64,000 bases of DNA from contig JANOSH010000051.1 in NCBI GenBank assembly GCA_031415695.1, positions 124,001 to 188,000 on the forward strand. Reading direction: 5' to 3'. Below, piece by piece: positions 1 through 8,745 of the stretch. Source of the stretch: JANOSH01 sp031415695 (GTDB taxonomy: Bacteria; Actinomycetota; Acidimicrobiia; Acidimicrobiales; Ilumatobacteraceae). Every line of letters starts with the position of its first letter. Position 1 is the first letter of the stretch. A model generated the notes under the pieces. That model was not told the origin of the DNA, searched no databases, and saw only the letters and a program-made list of their open reading frames with translations. The translations under genes and the position numbers were made by a program.

Positions 1-429
1 CACCGCGAATGTGTGGCCATCGATCAATCGGACTGAGGCTTCGATTGGATCGATGTGCAACCGGGCATACGCCAGATCGAGAAACGACATCCCGGCGACG
101 ATTCGGGTATCGATGCGGGCGTCGGCCAGCAGATAACGAACGGTGCGTTCCAAAACCCACGGCGAACCTGGCACCGCATAGAGCACCTCGCCGTGTTGTT
201 GCGCTGCGGCACAGAGTTCGTCGGCTATGGAGTGATACACCATCTCAAAGGTGTCGTACCGTTCGTACAGTTCGTCGAACGACGTTGCGTCGGCCAACAC
301 CGATGCCGCAGGATGGCGTGTGGTACGAACAAAACGGTGCGCAACGCGATCGATCTCGCCTTGCGCCTGAGCGGTGATGAGCTCAGGTCCTGCTGGACCA
401 AGGCCAACAACCACTACCGTGGGTTTCAT
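1..429 (-). CDS. mazG: MazG/YabN-type protein, N-terminal tetrapyrrole-methylase-like domain (partial)
   Basis: This frame is open from the left edge to an ATG at 429, so only the first 143 residues are present. The start MKPTVVVVGLGPAGPELIT is the glycine-rich opening of the SAM-dependent tetrapyrrole methylase fold, and VPGSPWVLERTV continues it. In actinobacteria and Bacillus YabN this domain precedes a MazG NTP pyrophosphohydrolase domain, and mazG commonly follows mfd, which fits the position here. The MazG half would lie outside the window, so the fusion is inferred from context. The start overlaps the stop of the upstream PPIase gene as ATGA, so the two are probably co-translated. Confidence 0.75.
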   Translation of the reverse strand, partial: MKPTVVVVGLGPAGPELITAQAQGEIDRVAHRFVRTTRHPAASVLADATSFDELYERYDTFEMVYHSIADELCAAAQQHGEVLYAVPGSPWVLERTVRYLLADARIDTRIVAGMSFLDLAYARLHIDPIEASVRLIDGHTFAV

Positions 430-1448
430 GGGGCAGCCGGTTCACCCGTGTCGTTCGGAGTTATTTGTCCCTTGGTGGGGTCCCACGTGCCAAATCGAGG
501 GTCGACCGTGACCTTTGCCGACGTTGTGGCCTGCTTCAACCACTCGGGGAACGGCGCAAATCGATCGCGTTCGGCCGTCTCTGCCAGCTGCGGTTTGATC
601 GACTCGAATGACGCAGGACCGACCGGTTTGGCGAGCTGTATGACGTGGAAACCGAATTCGGACTGTACGGGTTTGGATGGCCGACCGACTGTTGCTTCAC
701 GCGCACCAGCGACAAACTCAGGGACGAGCTGATCAGCCGTTGGGCACACCCCGTCGTCACCGACGAGATTTCCACCTTGGGCGCCGCTGCCGGTGTCGGT
801 CGACATTGCCTTGGCCACATCGGCGAATGATTTGCCTGCGGCGATCTGCGCGAGGGCATTGTTCGCCTCGGCCTCGGTTGGAACCAGGATGTGAGCAGCG
901 CACACATCTTCCGGCAGTGAACCCTTGGCCTTCTGTGCGGTGTAGAGCGCTTCAAGACCGGCGTCGTCGACCGCGGGCAGTTTCATAGATTCGTTGAGTG
1001 CCACGTAGCTCGACGTCATGCCATGCAGCCGTGCACGCATCCTTGCAGGCAACAAGGCGTATCCCGCCTTGTCGAGCCCGACCACCTGCAGTTCGACATT
1101 GGCTGCCGACTGTTCGTCGTTGGCGGTGGGTGTGAGCTTGCGGGCTTTTGCCTCGATGTCCATGATCGACAACAAGATGTAGTTGTTGAGCAGCTGACCA
1201 GCCGCAGCCGACGACGCCGTAGCGCTCTTCGGCCCGGTTGTAGTCGGCGCTGTTGGGTCTTGCAGAGCAGCGGCCTTGGCGGCTTCGTCAGCCCCTTTTT
1301 CTTGGAGCTTAAACAACGCCTCGAAATCGGCCTCGAACTCTCGCAGATTGATTTCCTGGCCGTTCACGGTTGCGGCTGGAGGATCTACCGTGCCACAGGC
1401 CGCCGCGCCCAGCAGTAGGGCTATTGCAAGTGGAAGTCGTCGTTTCAT
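426..1448 (-). CDS. SurA/PrsA-like peptidyl-prolyl isomerase lipoprotein
   Basis: This 340-residue protein has a lipoprotein signal (KRRLPLAIALLLGAAAC, predicted lipidated Cys18), so it should be anchored on the outer face of the membrane. A SurA_N-like chaperone region covers roughly residues 25-165. A parvulin PpiC rotamase domain follows at about 180-300, with the family pattern AHILV, GxSFADVAK and FGFHVIQL. It probably folds secreted proteins. The C-terminal tail is rich in Pro, Thr and Gly. It lies 80 nt downstream of mfd and overlaps the MazG-type gene by 4 nt. Confidence 0.88.
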   Translation of the reverse strand: MKRRLPLAIALLLGAAACGTVDPPAATVNGQEINLREFEADFEALFKLQEKGADEAAKAAALQDPTAPTTTGPKSATASSAAAGQLLNNYILLSIMDIEAKARKLTPTANDEQSAANVELQVVGLDKAGYALLPARMRARLHGMTSSYVALNESMKLPAVDDAGLEALYTAQKAKGSLPEDVCAAHILVPTEAEANNALAQIAAGKSFADVAKAMSTDTGSGAQGGNLVGDDGVCPTADQLVPEFVAGAREATVGRPSKPVQSEFGFHVIQLAKPVGPASFESIKPQLAETAERDRFAPFPEWLKQATTSAKVTVDPRFGTWDPTKGQITPNDTGEPAAP

Positions 1449-1528
1449 CGCACTAAAGGATAGCCGGTAGCCGAACTAATGGCGGCGCGGTGGTCGAGCG
1501 GTAGTGAGCCAGCGACGCCGAAGGCAAG

Positions 1529-4500
1529 CTAGAGAATCAGCATCTTGAGTAACTCGACCAATTGGGCCGCTGGATCGATGCCGCGCCTGCGGGGAATGAC
1601 GAGTTGATTGATTGGTTCTTTGTAGATGGCGTCGCGAACGACGCGTTTGAGCCGCATTTCCTCGCTGGTCTTGAGTGTGATTGGTGAAATCCGACACTCT
1701 CGGTCGGTCACAGTCACCTCGCGGGCGCCGACCCGGAAACATTCGGCACGAAGTCGGCCAACGAGCAACAGCGCTTCGGCCGCGGGTGGAACCGGCCCGT
1801 ATCGATCCTCCCACTCGGTTCGAATGTCGTCGACCTCGGCGTGGTTGGTCACGGCGGCTAGCCTGCGGTAGGCCTCGAGGCGTAATTCTTCCTTGGTGAC
1901 GTACTCCACCGGCAAGAAGGCGTCGGTGGGCACGTCGAGTTTGACCTCTGCGGGTGCCCGCGCTTCCTCGCCCTTCATTTCCGCCACCGCCTCCTGCACC
2001 ATTTGGCAGTACAGGTCATAGCCAACAGCGGCGATGTGACCCGACTGTGATTCGCCGAGCAGATTTCCTGCCCCCCGAATTTCGAGGTCGCGCATAGCGA
2101 TCTTGAAACCAGAACCGAGTTCGGTGGCTTCACCGATGGTCTTAAGCCGCTCGTAGGCTTCTTCCGTCAACCGTTGGTCGGGCGGATGAAACAGATACGC
2201 GTAGGCGCGCTGCCCGCTACGGCCAACGCGACCGCGTAGTTGATGTAGCTGACCGAGTCCGAGGCGTTCGGCCCGGTCGACGACAAGTGTGTTGACCGTA
2301 GGCATGTCGATACCGGACTCGATGATGGTCGTGCACACCAAGATGTCGTAGTTGCCTTCCCAGAAATCGACGACGATCTGTTCGAGGCTGCCCTCATCCA
2401 TTTGTCCGTGGGCGATGGCGATCCGAGCCTCGGGCACCAACTCACGTAGCGACGCCGCCTTGGCGTCGATGTCGACGACCCGATTGTGAACATAGAACAC
2501 CTGACCCTCGCGAAGTAGTTCGCGCCTGATGGCTTCTGCTACTGCTCGTTCGTCGTAGGGTCCGACATAGGTGAGGATTGGTTGGCGGTCGGCGGGTGGC
2601 GTTTGGATAAGCGACAAGTCGCGAATGCCCGTAAGGCTCATCTCGAGGGTTCGCGGAATCGGAGTCGCCGACATGCTGAGGACATCCACGTTGGTCTTGA
2701 GTTTCTTCATTGCTTCTTTGTGCTGCACCCCGAATCGCTGTTCCTCGTCGACGACGAGCAGACCCAAATCCTTAAACACGATGTCCTTGGCCAACAGTCG
2801 GTGCGTGGCAATAACCACGTCGACCTCGCCTGTTGTAAGCCCAGCGATCACCTTCTTGGCTTGGCCGGGCGTGAGGAACCGTGACAACACCTCGACCCGT
2901 ACGGGATACCCGGCGAACCTGTCGGCGAACGTGTTGTAATGCTGCTGCGCGAGCAGCGTGGTTGGCACCAAAATCGCCGCCTGCTTGCCATCTTGCACCG
3001 CCTTGAAGGCTGCTCGCACCGCTACTTCGGTCTTACCAAAACCAACATCACCGACAATAAGACGATCCATCGGATGCCCTGATTCCATATCGGCCTTGAC
3101 GTCGTTGATGGCCTTGAGCTGATCAGGAGTCTCGACAAAACTAAAAGCGTCTTCAATCTCGTTCTGCCAAGGCGTATCGTGCGCGAACGCGTGGCCAACG
3201 GCGGTCATTCGCCGTTGGTACAAAACGACAAGCTCCTGCGCCACCTCTTGCACCGCCGACCGCACCCGCGATTTGGCGGAGGCGAAGTCGCTACCACCTA
3301 GACGATGTAACGACGGCGTTTCACCCCCCACATAATGACGTATGACATCGATCTGATCCGATGGAACATAGAGCTTGTCGCCGCCCTTGTATTCCAAGAG
3401 CAGATAATCACGCTCGGACCCGCCGATAGTGCGTTTCACCATGCCGGCATATCGCCCGACACCATGATGGAAATGAACGATGAAGTCGCCGGCCTTGAGA
3501 TCTTCGAAGAAACCCGCAGCTGCACGCTTCTTGGGTCGCGGCGCTCGATGCGAACGTCGGCGGCCCGTGATATCGGACTCGGCAAGAAGAGCCAACTTGG
3601 CTTCGTCGAACACCGCACCTGCGTGCAGTGGAGCCACAATGAACGTCTCGGGGTTCAGGTCGATGCCCGCATCGCCCAGCAGCTTTCGAAGCCTGACCGC
3701 CGAACCTTCGCCGTCGCTTGCCACCACAACGGTGTACTTCTTGGCCAAAAGCGACTTCAGCCGGCCAACAAGCGCCTCACCTCCGCCCGCCACCGGCACC
3801 CACGTGCTCGTGGCGATCACCGGTGTGTCGGGCGAGTCGGGCGACGGGAGCAACGTCCACGTCGGCAGATTGGCCGCTACCGACAAAAGTCTGTCGTGGG
3901 CAACATGCAGGCTCGGGAACGTATCGATCGTTGCGCCCCATGTGCTAGCGAGCGTGCGTGCGAGATCGGCTTCTTCTGCGATCACATCGAGCGCCCGGTC
4001 GCGCAGCCGTTGAGGTTCAACGAGCAGTATCTGCGCCGGGTCTTCCAAGAGGTCGGTCAGGAGTCGTTCGCCGTTTGTCAGCCACGGCAACCAACTCTCC
4101 ATACCGTCGAAGAATGTGCCTTCTGACAGCCGTTCCCACTGTTCTCGTCCCCATGGCTCCGTGGCGACTAGAGCCGCAGCGGCGGCCCGCACCTCGCTCG
4201 TGGGCAACAACTCTCGTGCCGGAAACAGCTGCACCTCGTCGACATCGTCGGTGGAGCGCTGATCGCTGACACTGAACTCGGTGAGGCGATCGACCTCGTC
4301 GCCCCAACAGTCGATTCGAATGGGCGACTCGGCGGTTGACGGGAACACATCGACAATCGAGCCTCGCAACGACACCTCGCCGCGATGTTCGACCAATTCC
4401 TCACGTCGGTATCCCGCCAGCACGAGTTGTTTCGCCAGTTCGGCCGGGTCGACCACGTCACCGGGACGCACAACGATGGGCTCGACATCGTCGACGTGCG

Positions 4501-4900
4501 GGCCGAGTTGTTGAAGGAGTGCTCGAACCGACGCCACGATGATTTTTGGTTCGTTGCCATTGCGCAGGCGCCACAGCACGCGCAAGCGGTTACCCATTGT
4601 TTCGACCGATGGTGAGACTCGTTCGAACGGCAGTGTCTCCCACGCGGGAAAGAACTCGACCTCGTCAGGGTCGAGAAACTGGTGCAGATCGTCGACGAGC
4701 CGGGCTGCAGCGGTTCCTGTTGGCATGGCAACGACCATCGGCCGCCGCGAGCTGAGATGAGCGAGCGCCGCCAGGGTAAGGGCGCGCGCAGGCTCAGATA
4801 CCGCGAGCGTGGCAGCTGTTCGACCGAGCACCTGGCTGAGTGCCGGGTCGGCGCGAAGTAGCGGAGGAAGGTGGGCTAGGGAAGCCCTTGAAAGGTTCAC
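1529..4900 (-). CDS. mfd: Transcription-repair coupling factor Mfd
   Basis: This 1123-residue protein displaces RNA polymerase stalled at lesions and recruits UvrA. Domains run in the usual order. A UvrB-like N-terminal part covers about 1-330. A CarD-like polymerase-interacting domain lies near 455-525 (GDFIVHFHHGVGRY). A RecG-like helicase follows with Walker A GDVGFGKTE near residue 618 and DEEQ near 718. The TRCF C-terminal domain includes DVPTDAFLP and EYV. The length is normal for the family. Translation starts at a GTG three bases after the pth stop, which indicates a pth-mfd operon. Confidence 0.98.
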   Translation of the reverse strand: MNLSRASLAHLPPLLRADPALSQVLGRTAATLAVSEPARALTLAALAHLSSRRPMVVAMPTGTAAARLVDDLHQFLDPDEVEFFPAWETLPFERVSPSVETMGNRLRVLWRLRNGNEPKIIVASVRALLQQLGPHVDDVEPIVVRPGDVVDPAELAKQLVLAGYRREELVEHRGEVSLRGSIVDVFPSTAESPIRIDCWGDEVDRLTEFSVSDQRSTDDVDEVQLFPARELLPTSEVRAAAAALVATEPWGREQWERLSEGTFFDGMESWLPWLTNGERLLTDLLEDPAQILLVEPQRLRDRALDVIAEEADLARTLASTWGATIDTFPSLHVAHDRLLSVAANLPTWTLLPSPDSPDTPVIATSTWVPVAGGGEALVGRLKSLLAKKYTVVVASDGEGSAVRLRKLLGDAGIDLNPETFIVAPLHAGAVFDEAKLALLAESDITGRRRSHRAPRPKKRAAAGFFEDLKAGDFIVHFHHGVGRYAGMVKRTIGGSERDYLLLEYKGGDKLYVPSDQIDVIRHYVGGETPSLHRLGGSDFASAKSRVRSAVQEVAQELVVLYQRRMTAVGHAFAHDTPWQNEIEDAFSFVETPDQLKAINDVKADMESGHPMDRLIVGDVGFGKTEVAVRAAFKAVQDGKQAAILVPTTLLAQQHYNTFADRFAGYPVRVEVLSRFLTPGQAKKVIAGLTTGEVDVVIATHRLLAKDIVFKDLGLLVVDEEQRFGVQHKEAMKKLKTNVDVLSMSATPIPRTLEMSLTGIRDLSLIQTPPADRQPILTYVGPYDERAVAEAIRRELLREGQVFYVHNRVVDIDAKAASLRELVPEARIAIAHGQMDEGSLEQIVVDFWEGNYDILVCTTIIESGIDMPTVNTLVVDRAERLGLGQLHQLRGRVGRSGQRAYAYLFHPPDQRLTEEAYERLKTIGEATELGSGFKIAMRDLEIRGAGNLLGESQSGHIAAVGYDLYCQMVQEAVAEMKGEEARAPAEVKLDVPTDAFLPVEYVTKEELRLEAYRRLAAVTNHAEVDDIRTEWEDRYGPVPPAAEALLLVGRLRAECFRVGAREVTVTDRECRISPITLKTSEEMRLKRVVRDAIYKEPINQLVIPRRRGIDPAAQLVELLKMLIL

Positions 4901-4903
4901 GCT

Positions 4904-5491
4904 CTAGGTTTCTAGCTGACGTCGGTTGATGTCGGCCATTGCGGCTGCGACGCCGTGGCCGATGATCTTTTCCACCGCGTCGGCTGCGATTTCGACTGCC
5001 ACGTCCAAGACGAGTCGTTCGACCGGTGGAACCTTCTTGAGTACATGGTCGGCCCCGCGAGCAGCCGACGGAGGCTTGCCGACACCGATTCGAACCCGAA
5101 CATAGTCCTGTGTTGACAGGTGCTGCGTGAGGCTGCGAAGCCCATTGTGCCCGCCTAGTCCGCCACCATTTTTGATGCGAACAACGCCGGGGTCGAGGTC
5201 GAGTTCGTCCTGCACCACAATGATTCGTTGCGGATCGTCGACCTTGAACCAGCTCGTCAAGAGATGCCCCGCCTGACCCGACTCATTCATAAACGTCGTC
5301 GGCAAGGCAAGAACAGTGGAGGCTCCGCCGATGGACGTCGTGGCAACTAGCGCCTTCAGCTTCGACGTTGTGAGCGTGACGCCCTTGCGGCGCGCAATTC
5401 GCTCAATACACTCGAAACCAACATTGTGCCGGGTTCGGGCGTATTGCGCGCCCGGATTCCCAAGCCCAATGACGAGAAAATCGACCGCCAT
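4904..5491 (-). CDS. pth: Peptidyl-tRNA hydrolase
   Basis: This 195-residue enzyme recycles tRNA by cleaving the ester bond of peptidyl-tRNAs that drop off the ribosome. The start GLGNPGAQYARTRHNVGF carries the catalytic His, FMNESG supplies the conserved Asn, and DELDLDPG holds the Asp. The length matches bacterial Pth. It lies 12 nt after rplY and 3 nt before mfd. The rplY-pth-mfd order is standard in actinobacteria. Confidence 0.97.
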   Translation of the reverse strand: MAVDFLVIGLGNPGAQYARTRHNVGFECIERIARRKGVTLTTSKLKALVATTSIGGASTVLALPTTFMNESGQAGHLLTSWFKVDDPQRIIVVQDELDLDPGVVRIKNGGGLGGHNGLRSLTQHLSTQDYVRVRIGVGKPPSAARGADHVLKKVPPVERLVLDVAVEIAADAVEKIIGHGVAAAMADINRRQLET

Positions 5492-5503
5492 GCGGGCGGC
5501 TAT

Positions 5504-6100
5504 TTACTCGGCTGCGGCTTCGCCCGCGACTTCTTCAGGTGCTTCGCGGGTGTCGATGGTGGACACCACGGTGACGTCCCCGGCAACAGGTGTCGAGCAA
5601 CCAACAGGCAACGTCAGGTCGGCAACCGTAATGGTGTCGCCCATCGCCATGTTGGTGATGTCGATTGAGATTTCTGACGGGATGTTCGCCGGCGTGGTGC
5701 TGATAGTGAGGGTGTTGATCTGAGGATCGACCATGCCCCCTTCGGCGATAACCAACTTCGCTTCACCGACCAGAACGATTGGTACCTCGACTTCGAGCTG
5801 CTCTTTCAGGTTGACAACAAGAAAGTCGACATGGTTGACCGTTCGGCGAACCTTGTCACGCTGCAACTCCTTGACGACGGCCGGATGGACCGCGCCATCG
5901 ATGGTGAGGTTCAACAATGCATTGTTCCCGGCCTCGCCGGTAAGCGCGAGCCGCAAGTCGCGTCGGTTGACCGTAACGCTGATGGGACCGACACCGTTGC
6001 CGTATACGACCGCTGGGATGCTGTCGACCCGGCGCAGACGGCGCGACTCGGGTGAGCCGGTGGTACGACCGGATTCCAGGGTGAGGCTAACTTGCGACAT
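5504..6100 (-). CDS. rplY: 50S ribosomal protein L25, Ctc/TL5 form
   Basis: This 198-residue protein binds 5S rRNA in the large subunit. Residues 1-90 are the L25 domain (ESGRTTGSPESRRLRRVDSIPAVVYG), and the rest is the TL5/Ctc C-terminal beta domain seen in Gram-positive and Thermus proteins. The C-terminus is acidic and Ala-rich, as in other long L25 proteins. A good GAGGAG ribosome binding site precedes the ATG. It is placed between prs and pth, as in many actinobacteria. Confidence 0.96.
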   Translation of the reverse strand: MSQVSLTLESGRTTGSPESRRLRRVDSIPAVVYGNGVGPISVTVNRRDLRLALTGEAGNNALLNLTIDGAVHPAVVKELQRDKVRRTVNHVDFLVVNLKEQLEVEVPIVLVGEAKLVIAEGGMVDPQINTLTISTTPANIPSEISIDITNMAMGDTITVADLTLPVGCSTPVAGDVTVVSTIDTREAPEEVAGEAAAE

Positions 6101-6196
6101 GACGAACTCCTCGGGCGACTACGAACCGAGCAATTCTAGGTGGTTCGCGCCATCGCACGCCAGAATCCCCAGTCGACGACGCGGACAGATGCGGAG

Positions 6197-7177
6197 TTAG
6201 GCTTGGTTTTCGCCGCCGAAGATCTCGGACACGCTGGTGTCGTCGAACACGGCAGCGAGCACGTCGGCGATGATGTGGGCGATCGACAACACTTCGAGCT
6301 TGTCGAACATCTTGTCGGCAGGCATTGGCAGGGTGTTGGTAACAATGACGCGGTCGATCGGGGCGTTCTTCAGTCGGTCGACCGCGGGGCCTGACAAAAG
6401 CCCATGAGTGGCCATGGCCCACACTGTTGTGGCACCACGCGCCTTCAAGATGTCGGTGGCGGCGACAATGGTGCCAGCGGTATCGATCATGTCGTCAACC
6501 AGAATGCACGCACGGCCCTCGACATCGCCAATGACATCGCGGGCTTCGGCGACGTTCGTAGTTCCCTTTGGACGACGTTTGTAAATGAACGCAAGGTCGG
6601 CATTGAGATGCTGAGCCATACGCTCAGCCACTTTGATTCGACCGGCATCGGGGCTCACGATGACCGGATCGACTGCATGAGCGCGGATGTATTGTTCGAG
6701 CACCGGAATTGCCGTCAGGTGATCGACAGGGCCATCGAAGAAACCTTGGATCTGGCCTGAATGCAGGTCGACCGATACCATTCGTTTCGCCCCCGCCGCC
6801 TTGAACAAATCGGCAACAAGCTTGGCGGTTATGGGTTCCCGGCCTTCAGCTTTGCGGTCCTGGCGGGCATAGCCGTAACAGGGGCACACCGCCGTAATTC
6901 GCTTGGCCGAGGCGCGCTGCGCCGCGTCGATCATGATGAGTTGTTCCATGATTGAGTCGTTGATCGACCGCCCGTCGTGGCCGCCGTGAGTTTGCAGGAT
7001 GAACACATCGGCACCCCGCACGCTTTCGGAAAAGCGCGGCCGTATCTCGCCGTTGGCAAAATCGACAAGATTTGGCTCACCCAACTCGATACCGAGATGG
7101 CTGGCGATCTCGGCGGCGAGTTCCGGGTGAGTGCGACCCGAGTAGAGCGCTAGGACCTTTTTGGTAATCCGTTCCAT
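6197..7177 (-). CDS. prs: Ribose-phosphate pyrophosphokinase
   Basis: This 326-residue enzyme makes PRPP from ribose 5-phosphate and ATP for nucleotide, His, Trp and NAD synthesis. The PRPP-binding loop ILVDDMIDTAGTI, the flexible-loop region CPCYGYARQDRK and VSVDLHSGQIQGFF are all present. I chose the ATG at 7177 (MERITKKVLALYSG) because GGGAGA lies just upstream and alignable Prs sequence begins there. The frame stays open 18 codons further but without family similarity. It follows glmU by 120 nt. Confidence 0.96.
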   Translation of the reverse strand: MERITKKVLALYSGRTHPELAAEIASHLGIELGEPNLVDFANGEIRPRFSESVRGADVFILQTHGGHDGRSINDSIMEQLIMIDAAQRASAKRITAVCPCYGYARQDRKAEGREPITAKLVADLFKAAGAKRMVSVDLHSGQIQGFFDGPVDHLTAIPVLEQYIRAHAVDPVIVSPDAGRIKVAERMAQHLNADLAFIYKRRPKGTTNVAEARDVIGDVEGRACILVDDMIDTAGTIVAATDILKARGATTVWAMATHGLLSGPAVDRLKNAPIDRVIVTNTLPMPADKMFDKLEVLSIAHIIADVLAAVFDDTSVSEIFGGENQA

Positions 7178-7297
7178 TCGTTCTCCCTCACGTCCCCAAC
7201 CGTTGCTGCCAACGACATCGTGCAGCGGCACTGCCCCGATGCAGTCTAGATCGCGGCACTCGACAGATCCTTAGCCCGCCCGCGTCAACGCGGTTGG

Positions 7298-8389
7298 TCA
7301 GCCTTGAAAGAACGGTCCGGTGACAGCGAATGGTGCCACGACGGCGCCAGCGGCCAACGCGGCGAAGGGGCCAACTCGAGCCCCATGGCCGATAGCTGAC
7401 CGAGTTGCGACAGTGTTCTCGACAATGGCGCCATCGGCAACTTGGCAATCGGTCAACCTGGTATCGGGCCCAATCTCGCAGCCGTTGCCGATAACGGTGT
7501 CGCCCTGGAGGATGGTGCCTGGATACAACGTGACGTCGCGGCCTACGGTGACCGTCACGTCGATGAATGTCTGGCGGGGATCGAACATCGTCACGCCTGC
7601 AAGCATCCACGCTCGGTTGGTGCGGGCCCGTAACTCGCGTTCCGCCATAGCAAGTTGATAGCGATCGTTGACGCCTTGCACTTCGGTGGCGTTGTCGACG
7701 ACGACGCCACCGATGGGATAGCCGGCGCTTCGAAGCAAGCTGATGACATCGGTGAGGTAGTACTCGCCCTGGGCATTGTCGGGGCTGAGTTTGCGAAGCG
7801 CAGGGCCAAGCAGATCGCGTCGAAACGCATAGATACCGGTATTGATTTCCCGAATGGCTCGCTGGTCGGGCGTGGCGTCTTTGTGCTCGATGACGCTGGC
7901 CACCATCGAGTGCTTGTCACGAATAACGCGGCCATACCCCGAGGCATCGTCCATCACTGCCGTGAGCAGCGTTGCGGCCGCACCGCTCTCGTTGTGGGCG
8001 CTAACCAGCATGGCAACGGTCTCGGGCCGCAGCAACGGGGTGTCGCCCGGAAGTATGAGCACAGTTGACTCGTCGTCGATGTCGTCGCCGTCGAAAGCGG
8101 TCATGCCAACAATGGCGGCGTCTCCGGTACCGCGTTGAACGCTTTGCGTTGTGAAAACGACACCGAGATCGGGTGGCGCCTGTTGAACCACCTTGCCGGT
8201 TACTCGGTCGGCAGCATGGCCGACGACTAAGGCCGTGCGGGTGACCTTCAGGCTGGTGAGGGCGTACAACACATGCATGACCATTGGGCGGCCACAGACC
8301 AGGTGCAATGGTTTGGGGCGGTCGGAGCGCATACGCGTGCCCTCTCCGGCCGCAAGGACAATGGCGTAGGTCGCCCGTTCATAATTCAC
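7298..8389 (-). CDS. glmU: GlmU-like UDP-GlcNAc pyrophosphorylase lacking the acetyltransferase end
   Basis: Residues 1-235 are a full nucleotidyltransferase domain (LAAGEGTRM, GTGDA-type motif, EINTGIYAF) that couples UTP and GlcNAc-1-phosphate. A short left-handed beta-helix follows at about 250-350. The protein stops at residue 363, right after IGHGARVGPFAALAAG. The roughly 95 C-terminal residues that carry the acetyltransferase catalytic His, Tyr, Asn and Lys in normal GlmU (about 450-480 residues) are absent. No continuation appears in any frame downstream. It may therefore be monofunctional, with another enzyme acetylating glucosamine-1-phosphate. Confidence 0.88.
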   Translation of the reverse strand: MNYERATYAIVLAAGEGTRMRSDRPKPLHLVCGRPMVMHVLYALTSLKVTRTALVVGHAADRVTGKVVQQAPPDLGVVFTTQSVQRGTGDAAIVGMTAFDGDDIDDESTVLILPGDTPLLRPETVAMLVSAHNESGAAATLLTAVMDDASGYGRVIRDKHSMVASVIEHKDATPDQRAIREINTGIYAFRRDLLGPALRKLSPDNAQGEYYLTDVISLLRSAGYPIGGVVVDNATEVQGVNDRYQLAMAERELRARTNRAWMLAGVTMFDPRQTFIDVTVTVGRDVTLYPGTILQGDTVIGNGCEIGPDTRLTDCQVADGAIVENTVATRSAIGHGARVGPFAALAAGAVVAPFAVTGPFFQG

Positions 8390-8452
8390 GGGAGAGTTTT
8401 AGCAATTGACCGGGACCGTTGGAACGGGCCGTTCGGTCGATTTGCGGTGTAG

Positions 8453-8524
8453 CTCGGGGGAGAGGCTTCGAACCCCTATTCTCTGAACCAAAATCAGATG
8501 TCCTGCCTATTGGACGACCCCCGA
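8453..8524 (-). tRNA. tRNA-Gln (anticodon TTG)
   Basis: The minus strand folds as a complete cloverleaf. The acceptor stem TCGGGGG pairs with CCCCCGA, and the discriminator is G. The D stem is GTCC/GGAC. The anticodon stem TCTGA/TCAGA encloses the loop TTTTGGT, giving anticodon TTG. The T stem AGGGG/CCTCT encloses TTCGAAG. No CCA is encoded. It lies just upstream of glmU on the same strand, a known actinobacterial arrangement. Confidence 0.96.
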
Positions 8525-8574
8525 TGGGGCCGATTGGGAACGCTACCGCGTTCGGGCTAGCGTTTCCTCCTCGT

Positions 8575-8670
8575 ATGGGATCCTTGATCAAGAAGCGCCG
8601 TAAGCGTATGCGAAAGAAGAAGCACAAGAAGATGCTTAAGCGCACGCGCTTTCAACGCCGCAACAAGTAA
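8575..8670 (+). CDS. Small ribosomal subunit protein bS22 (AURKAIP1/COX24-like)
   Basis: This 31-residue protein, MGSLIKKRRKRMRKKKHKK and on to RTRFQRRNK, is almost entirely basic. It matches the actinobacterial peptide identified in mycobacterial ribosomes as bS22 and long annotated as an AURKAIP1/COX24-domain protein. It would bind 16S rRNA in the small subunit. The ATG at 8575 fits the conserved MGS-IKKRRKRM start. No Shine-Dalgarno is visible, and the gene diverges from tRNA-Gln with only 50 bp between, so the mRNA may be leaderless or nearly so. Confidence 0.9.
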   Translation: MGSLIKKRRKRMRKKKHKKMLKRTRFQRRNK

Positions 8671-8717
8671 CTGCTGCGCATTCTTCGGCGTGCGTTTGTT
8701 CTGGGTTGGTAGAACCG

Positions 8718-8745
8718 ACCGACCGCCCGCCTACGGGCGGTCGGT
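8718..8745. terminator. Bidirectional hairpin terminator after bS22 and at the ispE end
   Basis: A perfect 12-bp stem (ACCGACCGCCCG with its complement) closes a 4-nt CCTA loop. It serves the convergent ends of the bS22 gene and ispE. The ispE stop codon lies inside it, so the last ispE codons form one arm. No long T tract follows on either strand. Confidence 0.75.

Noticed and set aside
3335..4126. Rightward open frame of 263 codons within mfd
   Set aside because: Antisense shadow of mfd produced by high GC content; no motif.
7188..7610. A frameshifted continuation of glmU
   Set aside because: The overlapping frame has an Arg-rich composition and none of the GlmU acetyltransferase motifs.
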